The notes beneath the pieces are model-generated. The model saw nothing but the letters and a program-made list of their open reading frames with translations, did no database searches and was not told the origin of the DNA. This document shows positions 43,001 through 51,128 of a stretch of DNA of 64,000 nucleotides, piece by piece; the stretch's first letter is position 1; every line of letters begins with the position of its first letter. The translations under genes were made by a program, and so were the position numbers. Source of the DNA: Bisbaumannia salifodinae (GTDB taxonomy: Bacteria > Pseudomonadota > Gammaproteobacteria > Pseudomonadales > Halomonadaceae); assembly GCF_039522585.1 (NCBI RefSeq), contig NZ_BAAADR010000002.1. One strand, given 5' to 3'.

Positions 43001-43624
43001 GATGACGTGCGCCCAGGGCCAGGGGTGGTCCGAATAGGCTAGGCGCACGTCGGCGGCCTCGCCAGCCAGCCGCAACGGCAGGTGCAGGCTGGCCAGTTCC
43101 GGCCCGGTATAGTCGCGGATTACCGGAACCTCGTCCTGTCGACGGTAGCCCGCTACGTCGCTGTCGACGAAGACCGGCGCCTTGCCCGGCTCGACGCGAA
43201 TGGCCAGCTCGCGGATCAGACGTCCGTTGAGAAACACGTACAGGAAGCCACCGCGACAGGGGCCGGCGGCGATCTCCTGGTGATCCAGATACTGCATCGG
43301 CACGCAGGAGACCATCAAGTGATGCTGGAAGTCGCGCTGCTGGGGAATCAGGCCGGTATGGGTGAGCTCGCCCTCGTCCAGCAGGGGGATCTCGATATCG
43401 CCGATCTTCTGGATCAGACGGATGTCGGCCAGCTCGTCGTCGAAGAACTCCTGCGTCGATTCGACGATGGGACCGAAGCGGCCCTCCGAGGCGTCGCCTT
43501 CGGCGAGGGACTCGAGGGGGGCATCACCGCGGTATAACTCGTAGCTATTCAGCGCGTTGTCGTCGTGACGGCCGGTGATCTCGAGATACAGCGCCTTGGG
43601 GCTGCAAGCGTGATTCTGTGACAT
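40028..43624 (-). CDS. Large VasX-like T6SS effector candidate
   Basis: This 1198-residue protein starts with a VasX-type N-terminal region (HACSPKALYLEITGRHDDNALNS, RDFQHHLMVSCVPMQYLDHQ, CRGGFLYVFLNGRLIREL). It ends with several hydrophobic helices between about residues 770 and 960 (GYIGLWSGLAVLEVYNLVAS, MAFGAGLFTATLVAIDAYQL, WTAGASAAIAVGSYVG, PVPVMLVGLGVALVCQYMA). This arrangement suits a membrane-disrupting effector of the VasX or BTH_I2691 kind. It directly follows VgrG and a DUF4123 adaptor gene, which is the classical loading context. Toxicity is inferred, not shown. Confidence 0.78.
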   Translation of the reverse strand: MSQNHACSPKALYLEITGRHDDNALNSYELYRGDAPLESLAEGDASEGRFGPIVESTQEFFDDELADIRLIQKIGDIEIPLLDEGELTHTGLIPQQRDFQHHLMVSCVPMQYLDHQEIAAGPCRGGFLYVFLNGRLIRELAIRVEPGKAPVFVDSDVAGYRRQDEVPVIRDYTGPELASLHLPLRLAGEAADVRLAYSDHPWPWAHVIELEAEPTRLEQRVQPLPLNITAVAAMLNGHLRNQYAYGLEMGRDEAMGKVALEWLPPMRDRDPLYEQARGSARDYLEDLSGEQWAGLVQQLQDERAFFDSNEQEATAPELDIRRRQRDFAPALRATLVQQWNNARRSDEDRADDASLALIPAPASGEDILAPLKDQQLCAIFLRDPKLAVGQLIDDIQASQELLWVLSEGMKYHPHGKSAELVLANCFMPHGPEGEENPLYLDEWLDRRLDRSRESLFARLTKEEERRLARLRIDERLSALVEMIEDTSPGAFGVALRDAMPFDDLNCLEAYAWLSRSLEPLMAGMDCLDPKATPEEAEALQAPSRCRQALDALFIEASHPLAYLLFAPEHREEDSWGVAYARNLAKITRGGTRVADQAGDVATPVGDALIAHQQRLDEEASDLGPGMGQVRMALNGTEAMASRVLPGLLNAWSRIKLGEGRITLTLATDLADLKGAMMGGLPLRVTQQDGRIVMLLPDEVRPLFEEMAQGSVALQAASARNVLGGEAVLTSSATVQTHRVSGQVTSEQAYRWTQSGYIGLWSGLAVLEVYNLVASGHAVNEDFGSRSIAGVISAALDASLLSLQGLKLANVRWGWAIQANQFLDIRFVTDVDWRRAMGQAGQVRGGMAFGAGLFTATLVAIDAYQLYQQGLKNSARWTAGASAAIAVGSYVGSGYGQAAANIAQANLVRNRFLNGLLGLVGTPRPVPVMLVGLGVALVCQYMATNARDDRFSLWVRYGPFGHERDELAGRLQDLTEDAEGDAHQADKHDYLAPLQSASPEETYFQLLQGLFQAHFELVTPHGLVDMDPAFRDCDIAIRLTCPALRYGEFSLPIPNLMADYSAPVPDRRFSYQYAPIDRRRLLVEVDRRDPEEAAVRYLGLRLPEQWRRMGVPRVPGFGDVPADWLMANQASFRHEPDLQRAYHRGEHLVRLSLDNVEGEGTIDYWAPSERKHQQLEGQVSLLAQPTTLTWRWNKQGGRT

Positions 43625-43651
43625 TCCTTGATTCCTCTACGTCCTTGTCGC

Positions 43652-44455
43652 CTACGAGGAGGCGCTTGCCTCGAGTCGCCCCAGCAGCGCTGCCCAGCCC
43701 TCGGCCTGGGCCAGCATCTGCTGTGCCGTGGCCACGGCCTGCTTCTGTGGCGTGCCCCGCTCACGCTGCGCCCGCCAGTAGTCTGCCAGGCTCAGCCAGA
43801 GACGCGATATCTCGGGCGGGGCCGTCAGCCGGTCGAAGCGCTCCAGGGCGGCTCCGAGCAGGGGCATCAAGCGGGACAGGCGCTCGATTGCCGTCAGTTG
43901 TGTCAGGGTGGCCCGATCGATATTCAGCGACGGGGCCAGTCCGGGGGCATCGCCAGCCGCTACCCGGTATGTCTCGTACAGGGTGCCGGTCGAGTGTTGG
44001 CAGAGTGCCCAGGCCCAGCGGTTGCCGGGCCCCACCAGGGCATCACGCTGAGCGGCCGACAGGAGCCCCTCCCCGAGTAGCAGGTGCAGGAGCATGGGCT
44101 CATGGAAGCGCAGCAGCCCTTGTCCCTCGCCTGGGAGCGTGACACGAACCGCCGCGGCCAGGTGGTGTTGCAGCGCATCGATCGGCAGGGCCGTATCGAT
44201 CACCAGGGCGGCAGCATGATGAAGCCACTCGACCCGATAGCGGCGAAAGAAGTCGCCCGCCTCGGTGATATCGAGCAGCAGTGGCCCGGCTTCCTGAGCC
44301 GCCCGATAGGGCGTCGCCTCATAGAGCCAGCGGAAGCGCGGCGACTCGACCCCCTCGTAGTAGCGTCTCAGCGCCTCATGGGGCGGCAGGCTGGCGGCGT
44401 CGATCAGCCAATAGCGATGATGGGGGGCTTCGTCGAGCTCGAGCTGGTAACGCAT
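43652..44455 (-). CDS. DUF4123 T6SS effector adaptor
   Basis: This 267-residue protein has the DUF4123 pattern: YWLIDAASLP near the N-terminus, SPRFRWLYEATPYRAAQEAGPLLLDI and LLRFHEPMLLHLLL around residue 110. DUF4123 proteins bind a specific effector and mount it on VgrG. The gene lies between vgrG, which it overlaps by one base (TGATG), and the effector candidate 27 bases downstream. The partner is therefore probably the 1198-residue protein. Confidence 0.85.
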   Translation of the reverse strand: MRYQLELDEAPHHRYWLIDAASLPPHEALRRYYEGVESPRFRWLYEATPYRAAQEAGPLLLDITEAGDFFRRYRVEWLHHAAALVIDTALPIDALQHHLAAAVRVTLPGEGQGLLRFHEPMLLHLLLGEGLLSAAQRDALVGPGNRWAWALCQHSTGTLYETYRVAAGDAPGLAPSLNIDRATLTQLTAIERLSRLMPLLGAALERFDRLTAPPEISRLWLSLADYWRAQRERGTPQKQAVATAQQMLAQAEGWAALLGRLEASASS

Positions 44456-46542
44456 CAGGCGCCTCGGTTATCGCAGGGGCAGTCACTCAAGGGGCAGCTT
44501 CCATCCTGCTGACGCTGACAGAGCTGCACGATGGAGGCCTCCTTGGCCGATGCCGATAGCAGCGCCTCATGGGTGACTGGTTCGATGGCCTCATGGCTCT
44601 CCGCCGTGGCCTGCCGCGGCAGTTGCGGTGCCTCGGTGGCCTGGCCGGAGCCCGAGCCGGGGCTGCCGCCGGAGTTGATCTTGACGCTGGCGCCGCTGAT
44701 GGTGACCCCAGAGGGGTCGAGCTTGACGAAGCTGCCGCCTGCCTGGAGGGTGATCTCGGCGCCGGCTTCGATCACCACCTTCATGCCGGCCTTGTGGTGG
44801 ACCTCCTGGCCGGCCTCCACCAGTTGGGCGCGGCCATAGCGCTCGTGGCGGCTGGCGCCGACGATCAGGTGGTCGTCGCCGTCCACCTGGGCATGGCGGT
44901 TGCCGTGCACGGTGAGGTGGTCGTCGCTGTCGATCTCGCCGATACGATCGTGGCGCACCTTGAGGTGACTGTCGTTGCCGATCTCCTCGGTGCGGTCGTT
45001 ATGGGTCAGCAGCTCCAGGTCCTTCTGGGCGTGCAGCCAGATCTGCTCCTGGTCGGCCTGGTCCTCGAAGCGCAGCTCGTTGAAGCCCTCGCCCTGGTGG
45101 CTCTGGGTGCGCAGCACGGTGCGGGTCTTGTGCTCGGGCAGCGCGTAGGGCGGGGTGTTGACCGCGTGGTAGGTGCGCCCGGTGATGATCGGCTGGTCCG
45201 GGTCGCCCTCCAGGAAGCTGACGATCACCTCGTGGCCGATGCGCGGGATGGCCATGCTGCCATAGCCGCCGCCGGCCCAGCCCTGGCTGACCCGTAGCCA
45301 GGCGCTGGCGGTGTCATCCGGGGCCGCGTAGCGATCCCAGGGGAACTGCACCTTGACCCGGCCGTGCTCGTCGCAGTGGATCTCCTCGCCCTCGGGGCCC
45401 ACCACGAAGGCCACCTGGGGGCCGTCGACCCGGGGCCGCAGCGGCGGTTCGGGACGCCAGGCGCGGTCGGCGGGGGCCAGCACCAGGGTGTTGGCGAGGG
45501 TGGTCAGGCCGTCGGCCTGGGCGGCCTCCTCCTCCAGGGCCTGGGGCTGGCTGCCGGTATGGACCACCGCCAGCACCTGCCAGTCGCGGTTCACCGCATC
45601 GAGGTCGTGACCCTCGAGGGTGAAGCGGGTGCCGGGGGCCAGCTCCGGCAGGTCGCTCTCGGCCTCGGCGGTGGTGGCCTGGCGGCGCAGGGCCTCGAGG
45701 CGGATGCGGGTAAAGGCCGCGCCGGAGGCGTCCGCCTTGTAGCGGCCCGGGTAGTCGTAGTGCTCGTAGTCGTCCCGTTGAGCGTGGGTCTCGAGGTCGG
45801 CGGCGGCGTGCTCATGGAGCTGTGAATAAGCCGGCTGCTTAAAGCTGTAGTCTTTCAGGGTCGCCGACGCCGGCCGGACCCGCGAGACCTGGCGCAGCTT
45901 ACGCAGATGGCGCTGTGGCGGGGTGCCGCCGGCGCGGCCATGGTAGGTCCGCGGCCCCAGGCCGCCCAGCACCTGGGGATCGTCGGCGAACACCAGGCGG
46001 TGGGTGCCGCCTTCGGCGTCTTCGAACTCATGGAAGAAGCACAGTCCCTCCTCGGCGGCCAGGCGCTGGATAAAGGCCAGGTCGCTCTCGCGGTACTGCA
46101 CGCAGTACTCGCGCTGCTCGGGCTCGCGGGTCACGGCGAAGGCCACATCACGCAGGCCGCGCTCCTCGCAGAGGGTGTTGATGATGGTCAGCGGCGAGAC
46201 GCCCTGGAAGATCCGCGAGTTGTGGCGCAGGCCGAGGCGCCACAGCGCCGGGCGGATCTCGAGGTGATAGAAGGTGCGGCGGTGGCCGCGGTCGCCGCGG
46301 GCGAACTCGCTGACGATGCCATGGACGCGGCGCAGCGGCTCGCCGTCCTGCCACACGGTGAGGCTGGCCTCACGGTCGAGGAAGGCCTCGGCGGCGAGCT
46401 CGCCGTCGCGGCTGGCGAACTGCAGCGACAGGCGGAAGGGCGCCGAGAGGGCCTCGTCGAGGGTGAAGTCGAGCACCGCCAGGTCGAGGTCGTCGGCGCC
46501 GGCGAGGCTCAGGGTGAACTGCAGTCCGGTCGAATTGGCCAT
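44455..46542 (-). CDS. vgrG: VgrG/TssI spike protein
   Basis: This 695-residue protein has the gp27-like N-terminal domains (FRLSLQFASRD, GIVSEFARGDRGHRRTFYHLEIRPALWRLGLRHNSRIFQG, YCVQYRESDLAFIQRLAAEEGLCFFHE) and a gp5-like OB and needle region (GPEGEEIHCDEHGRVKVQFPWDR, GGGYGSMAIPRIGHEVIVSFLEGDPDQPIITG). A short C-terminal tail with several cysteines (LCQRQQDGSCPLSDCPCDN) follows the needle. PAAR, DUF4123 and effector genes flank it, so it is a dedicated spike for this cargo. Confidence 0.95.
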   Translation of the reverse strand: MANSTGLQFTLSLAGADDLDLAVLDFTLDEALSAPFRLSLQFASRDGELAAEAFLDREASLTVWQDGEPLRRVHGIVSEFARGDRGHRRTFYHLEIRPALWRLGLRHNSRIFQGVSPLTIINTLCEERGLRDVAFAVTREPEQREYCVQYRESDLAFIQRLAAEEGLCFFHEFEDAEGGTHRLVFADDPQVLGGLGPRTYHGRAGGTPPQRHLRKLRQVSRVRPASATLKDYSFKQPAYSQLHEHAAADLETHAQRDDYEHYDYPGRYKADASGAAFTRIRLEALRRQATTAEAESDLPELAPGTRFTLEGHDLDAVNRDWQVLAVVHTGSQPQALEEEAAQADGLTTLANTLVLAPADRAWRPEPPLRPRVDGPQVAFVVGPEGEEIHCDEHGRVKVQFPWDRYAAPDDTASAWLRVSQGWAGGGYGSMAIPRIGHEVIVSFLEGDPDQPIITGRTYHAVNTPPYALPEHKTRTVLRTQSHQGEGFNELRFEDQADQEQIWLHAQKDLELLTHNDRTEEIGNDSHLKVRHDRIGEIDSDDHLTVHGNRHAQVDGDDHLIVGASRHERYGRAQLVEAGQEVHHKAGMKVVIEAGAEITLQAGGSFVKLDPSGVTISGASVKINSGGSPGSGSGQATEAPQLPRQATAESHEAIEPVTHEALLSASAKEASIVQLCQRQQDGSCPLSDCPCDNRGA

Positions 46543-46543
46543 C

Positions 46544-46831
46544 TTAGCTGCCCTCCCCGCTGGCGGAACCGATCACCACGCCGCCGCAGCTCACCGCGTG
46601 GCCGGTGAGGGCGGCGGGCTTGCCATCGATCAGGATGGTCCCCGAGCCCTCGGCGATGCTGCGCGGGTGTGTCGGGTGCTTGGGCTTGTCGTGGGGGGCC
46701 AGGGGGTCGCCCTGGCGGGCCACCGGCTTGCCGTCGATCATCACCGTGGGGCTGCCGGCGGTCACCGGGGTCGGCGGAAAGCCCTCATGGTCGGTGCCGA
46801 TATCGCCGACGAGTACGAGTTTGCGTCCCAT
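46544..46831 (-). CDS. PAAR-domain spike-tip protein
   Basis: This 95-residue protein is made of PAAR repeats (GDIGTDHEGFPPTPV, SPTVMIDGKPVARQGDPLAPH, SGTILIDGKPAALTGHAVSCGG). PAAR proteins cap the VgrG trimer and sharpen the spike. The ATG at 46831 gives a standard-size free-standing PAAR with no toxin extension. It starts 28 bases after the GNAT-like gene and ends one base before vgrG. Confidence 0.9.
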   Translation of the reverse strand: MGRKLVLVGDIGTDHEGFPPTPVTAGSPTVMIDGKPVARQGDPLAPHDKPKHPTHPRSIAEGSGTILIDGKPAALTGHAVSCGGVVIGSASGEGS

Positions 46832-46859
46832 GCGTCCTTGTCTCCTCTCTGGTGTGGCG

Positions 46860-47447
46860 TCAATGCCATTCGGCGGGGGCTTCGAAGCTGGCCACCTCGG
46901 CGGCATCCACCTGCATGCGCCGGAAGCCGGCGCGCTCCAGGCTGGCCACGGCGGCGGTGCAGGCCAGCGGCAGGCGGCAGTGCAGCGGCGTGCCGTCCAG
47001 CTCGCGGCGGGCGGCCAGCAGCAGGCGGGCGCCATGGCCGCTGCCCTGCCACTGGGGATCGATAAAGAAGAAGCGCAGCTGCCAGGCCGCCTCCTCGTCG
47101 GGGCGTACCGCCAACAGCATGCCCAGCGGCGGCCCCTCGCCATGGCGGAAGGCGAGCAGTCGTCCCTGCCAGTGGGCGATGGCGTCGCCCTCCCGCTGCA
47201 GCCAGCGGCCGCGGTGGAGGGTGAACTCCAGGGCGCGGCGCAGGGTGGCCAGGCGGGCCTCGTCGCGCAGCACCCAGGGCGAATGCCCCTGAGCATCGGC
47301 GCGGCGGGCCGCCTCGAGGAAGGCCTCGAGCTCCTCGGCCCGGGCGGCTACCAGCCCCCCGCGGGCCTCGCGATGGGCCTCAGGCGGTGGCTCGGGAGCC
47401 GCCGCCGCGCTATCGCGGCCCAGCCAGCGCTTAAGCGTCGTCAGCAT
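46860..47447 (-). CDS. GNAT-like N-acetyltransferase within the T6SS locus
   Basis: This 195-residue protein has a GNAT-type core with LRFFFIDPQWQGSGHGARLLLAARREL (acetyl-CoA motif Q-x-x-G-x-G) and a following FRRMQVDAAEV strand near the C-terminus. The N-terminal 60 residues are Ala/Pro/Glu-rich. The ATG at 47447 has GGAGG upstream and overlaps the tssM stop by 17 bases. It might modify a secretion component or be secreted cargo for the adjacent PAAR; neither is shown. Confidence 0.6.
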   Translation of the reverse strand: MLTTLKRWLGRDSAAAAPEPPPEAHREARGGLVAARAEELEAFLEAARRADAQGHSPWVLRDEARLATLRRALEFTLHRGRWLQREGDAIAHWQGRLLAFRHGEGPPLGMLLAVRPDEEAAWQLRFFFIDPQWQGSGHGARLLLAARRELDGTPLHCRLPLACTAAVASLERAGFRRMQVDAAEVASFEAPAEWH

Positions 47448-50400
47448 CGGGGCCTCCTTCGGCATAGAGGGCGGTGGGCAGCCGGAAGCCGGTGGCCAGC
47501 GGGCGGGTGAAGGGGTTGCGGCTGCCGTTGGCATGCAGGCGGTAGCTCATGGTGCCGCCGTCGACCTGGAAACGCAGCTCCAGCTCGCGCTCGCCGGCGC
47601 CGGTGATCTGCGCCTGGTCGAGCAGCCGGAACCAGGCCCAGGCGCCGCCGTGGGTCAGGCTGCGCGGCGAGCGGTTGACCTGGCTAGGCACCAGGGTCAC
47701 CCGGCTCTCGGTGTCGCCGCGCAGGGCATTGGGCCAGATCATCGAGACCCGATGGCTGCCGCTGTGGGCGTACTCGATCAGCTGGCCGTCGACGCTGATC
47801 ACGCTGCGCCGCTTGTCGGGGCTGAGGCTCAGGGGCTCCAGGCTGAACTCCACGTCGAGGACGCCGTCGCGGCCGAAGTAGGCCTCGCGGATGCGCTCGC
47901 CCTGGCGCACGGCGGTGAGCACCCCGGGACGGATCAGGGAGTTGCCCTCGGCGTCCTCGAGCTGCTCCGGGGCGGCCTCGATAAAGGGCCGCAGCTTGTC
48001 CTGATAGAAGCCGTCGAGGATGCCGCCGGGGGCGAAGAAGGCCTCGAAGTCGCTCAGGGCCACCTCGCGGGAGGCGTCCCGGGCCAGCGGGTAGCGGCCC
48101 GCCAGGCGTTCCCGGTAGGGGGCGACCACCTCGTCGAGCCACTGGTGCTCCATATGGCGGATGGCGCTGGTCATCAGCAGCCGCCAGCTCTGGTCGGCCA
48201 GGCTCTCGAGCATCGGGCCCACCGGGGCCGGAGTCTCCTCGGCCAGCCGCTGCAGGGTGTGGATGGGGTCGCCGCCGCTCAGCACCAGGCGGTCGCGGAC
48301 CGTGACGAAGGCCGCGCGGCCTGGGTCGCTGGCGCCCTGGACCTGGCGCAGGTAGTCGCGCAGCTCGCCGACGGCGTCCTTGATCTCGGCCAGGTCGGCG
48401 GGGTTGTCGCCGCGCGCCTCGAGCAGGCCGTTGAGGGGCGCGAAGTGACGTTCGATATCGCCGGCCAGGCGGTAGCGGGGCGAGCGCTCCAGGGCCTGGC
48501 GGGCGGCCTCGTCGTCCACGGGCAGTTCCGGGTAGAGGCGGGTCTGCTGGACCACCTCGCCGAGCAGCCGGTCCAGCGGACGGCTGGCGCCGAGCAGGGT
48601 GTCGGTGACCACCACCGCCTGGTGCAGGTCGGGCAGCGGCACCAGCTCGATGCGCTCCAGGGCCTCCCGCCAGGTGACATGGTAGTCGCTGATATAGCGC
48701 TCGCGCAGGGCGCCCTGCAGGCGGGCACGGTCGGCCTCGCTGAAGTCGATGTCGTCGCGCTGGCCGAGCACCCAGAGGTCGATCAGCGCCAGCTCGGTGG
48801 CCTGGTCCAGCTCGTTCAGGAAGTAGCCCTCGAAGCCGCGTCGGGTCACCAGGCTGGGGATGCGCAGGGCGTCGTTGTCGTCGTCGCGGGCCATGAAGAC
48901 GGCGCTGAAGGCGGGCCCCACCCCCTGGCGCAGGTCCAGGGTCGCGCCGCTGCGGCGGTCGCTGCCGGCCTTGAGGGTGGCGTAGACCCGCTCGTCCATG
49001 GGCAGCTCGGCGAGGGTGCGCTGGGCGGCCTGGAGGCTGCCCCCGAAGGGCGCCATGGCCAGCTGGGCGTCGCGATCGCCGGCGGCGGCATGGCCCGCCA
49101 GGTCGGTATGGGTCAGGGCGTAGTCCAGGTGATCGAGCAGGCGGCGCTGCACGCTGCCGCGCTGGGGGAAGTCGCCCTGCCAGCGGCGTGCCATGAAGTC
49201 GCGCACCCGCTCCGGCTGGCGGCCGCTGGCATCGGAGAGCATGCGCAGCTGGCGCAGCAGGGCCAACTGCTCGTTGCTGCCCGGCTCGGCGCGGTTCATG
49301 TCGTCCATGACGCCGACCATCAGCGCCGGCAGGAAATGGTGCTCGAGCACGGCCCGGTAGGCGTCATCCACGGCGCGGCCCACCTTGTGTCCCTGGTAGA
49401 GGCCCATATCGGCCAGCCAGGGCAGGTGGGTGCGGGTATCGGCGAAGGCCCGGGTCGCCTCGCGCAGGCGATCCAGCGGCTCCAGCAGCGCATAGCCGGT
49501 GGGGTCGTCGCTGCGCAGTTCGCGGGGCTGGGTGGCGATGAATTCCTCGGCCTTCTCCTCCACCGCCGCCAGGGCCTGGGTGTTCTTCTGGTAGAAGTGG
49601 CTCCAGCCCCCCACCAGCACGGCGCCGCCGAACAGGCAGGCGAGCAGGCTGAGGCGCCGCACCTGGCGGCGCCGCCGGGCGGCCCGGGCATTGTCGCCGG
49701 CCAGCCCCGCCTCCGGGTAGATCACCCGCTCGAACAGTTCCTCGGTGAAGTAGAGGGCGCTGCGGGTGGCGCGGTGGGCCGGCTGGACCGCATCGCTCAT
49801 GCCGTAGCGGCGGGCGGCGGCGTCGACGAAGGGATCCTCCGGCACGCCCTGCTGGTAGACCGAGGTGAAGTAGGTGCCGCGCACCATGGCGGCGGTGGAG
49901 AAGCGGTCGCTGGAGAGGGCCTCCTTGAGGAAACCCAACAGCACATCGCGCAGCCCCGCCAGCTGGCGCACGAAGCGGAACACCGACTCGCGCTCCTCGC
50001 GGTCGCGGCACTCGCTGAGCAGGGTCGGCAGGCTGCGGTTGAGGCGTTCGAGCAGGGCGTCGAAGGCCTCGGCGAACTCCTCGGCCCAGCGATCCGGGGT
50101 ATCGAGGCTGTCGGCGCTGAAGGTGAAGCCCAGGGGGGCGCGGCGCGCCTGGCGCGAGTAGTGACGGAAGAAGTCGTCGAAGCCGTGCAGCAGGTCCATC
50201 TTGCTGAAGGTGACATAGACCGGCAGGCGGGCGCCGTGGCGCTCCATCAGCTCGCGCAGGCGGGCCCGCAGTAGGGCGGCATAGGCCTTGCGCACCGCCA
50301 CTCGGGCGTCGCTGAGGCGCGCCAGGTCGAGGACCAGCACCACCCCGTCCAGGGGACGGCGGGCGCGGTGGTGTTCCAGCCAGGCGACGAAGTGGTCCCA

Positions 50401-51081
50401 CAGGCGCTGCTGCAGCTCCACCGGTTCGCCGCCCTCCAGGGCGCCCTGGGTGAGCAGCTCGCCGTCCGGGTCGATCAGCACCGCCTTGTCGCCGATCGAC
50501 CAGTCGAAGCCGAAGCGGTTGCCCTTGCGGTGGCCGGCGGCCTTCATTACCCGGGTCAGGGCGAACTCCTGGCCGGAGCGGTTGATCAGGCTGGTCTTGC
50601 CGGCGTTCTCGACCCCCATTACCAGGTACCAGGGCAGCCGATAGCGGGCCCCGGGGCCGCCGCCGAGGCTGTCCACCAGCTCCGCCAGGGTGGCGTCCAG
50701 GGTCTCCTCCTGGCGGCGCACTTCGCCGGCGATGGGGTCATTCTGCAGGCGCTCGGCCTCGCGGCGCTCGGCATCCAGCCGGCGCAGGCGGCGGGCCAGG
50801 CGGATCCCCCAGACCACCGCCAGCAGGGTGGCCAGGGCGAGGATCGCCAGCAGCCGATGCAGCCGTGGGCCCAGGGGCCGGGTGCCGCCGACCTCCCAGA
50901 GCGGGCCCAGCCACCAGATCGCCGCGGCGGCGATCACCGCCAGCAGGCACCAGAGGGCGAAGGCGAGGCGCCCCAGGCCCTTGGCCTGGTTGCCGTGCAT
51001 CTTCGCCTGCTTTGCTCCGGCCTCGGCCCGGGCCATGCCGGGCACGAAGCGACTCAGCCTGGATTTCACACTTGTCCACAT
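47431..51081 (-). CDS. tssM: TssM/IcmF inner-membrane T6SS protein
   Basis: This 1216-residue protein has two N-terminal membrane helices (about 40-60 and 77-94), a cytoplasmic GTPase-like domain with Walker A G156-VENAGK-T163, a third helix at about 470-490 and a large periplasmic part ending in the VasK-like C-terminal domain (RVSMIWPNALRGDTESRVTLVPSQ). It forms the trans-envelope complex with TssL and TssJ, and this copy has an apparently intact nucleotide site. The gap to tssA upstream is 47 bases. Confidence 0.95.
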   Translation of the reverse strand: MWTSVKSRLSRFVPGMARAEAGAKQAKMHGNQAKGLGRLAFALWCLLAVIAAAAIWWLGPLWEVGGTRPLGPRLHRLLAILALATLLAVVWGIRLARRLRRLDAERREAERLQNDPIAGEVRRQEETLDATLAELVDSLGGGPGARYRLPWYLVMGVENAGKTSLINRSGQEFALTRVMKAAGHRKGNRFGFDWSIGDKAVLIDPDGELLTQGALEGGEPVELQQRLWDHFVAWLEHHRARRPLDGVVLVLDLARLSDARVAVRKAYAALLRARLRELMERHGARLPVYVTFSKMDLLHGFDDFFRHYSRQARRAPLGFTFSADSLDTPDRWAEEFAEAFDALLERLNRSLPTLLSECRDREERESVFRFVRQLAGLRDVLLGFLKEALSSDRFSTAAMVRGTYFTSVYQQGVPEDPFVDAAARRYGMSDAVQPAHRATRSALYFTEELFERVIYPEAGLAGDNARAARRRRQVRRLSLLACLFGGAVLVGGWSHFYQKNTQALAAVEEKAEEFIATQPRELRSDDPTGYALLEPLDRLREATRAFADTRTHLPWLADMGLYQGHKVGRAVDDAYRAVLEHHFLPALMVGVMDDMNRAEPGSNEQLALLRQLRMLSDASGRQPERVRDFMARRWQGDFPQRGSVQRRLLDHLDYALTHTDLAGHAAAGDRDAQLAMAPFGGSLQAAQRTLAELPMDERVYATLKAGSDRRSGATLDLRQGVGPAFSAVFMARDDDNDALRIPSLVTRRGFEGYFLNELDQATELALIDLWVLGQRDDIDFSEADRARLQGALRERYISDYHVTWREALERIELVPLPDLHQAVVVTDTLLGASRPLDRLLGEVVQQTRLYPELPVDDEAARQALERSPRYRLAGDIERHFAPLNGLLEARGDNPADLAEIKDAVGELRDYLRQVQGASDPGRAAFVTVRDRLVLSGGDPIHTLQRLAEETPAPVGPMLESLADQSWRLLMTSAIRHMEHQWLDEVVAPYRERLAGRYPLARDASREVALSDFEAFFAPGGILDGFYQDKLRPFIEAAPEQLEDAEGNSLIRPGVLTAVRQGERIREAYFGRDGVLDVEFSLEPLSLSPDKRRSVISVDGQLIEYAHSGSHRVSMIWPNALRGDTESRVTLVPSQVNRSPRSLTHGGAWAWFRLLDQAQITGAGERELELRFQVDGGTMSYRLHANGSRNPFTRPLATGFRLPTALYAEGGPDADDA

Positions 51082-51128
51082 GTGCCGTTAACCCTCGTCC
51101 CTGTCGATGTGCTTGGTGGTGCCATTGG

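Noticed and set aside
36598..43651. Search for sigma-54 (-24/-12) promoters for VasH in the T6SS accessory block
   Set aside because: No convincing GG-N10-GC pattern in the short intergenic spaces; VasH targets are probably outside the window.
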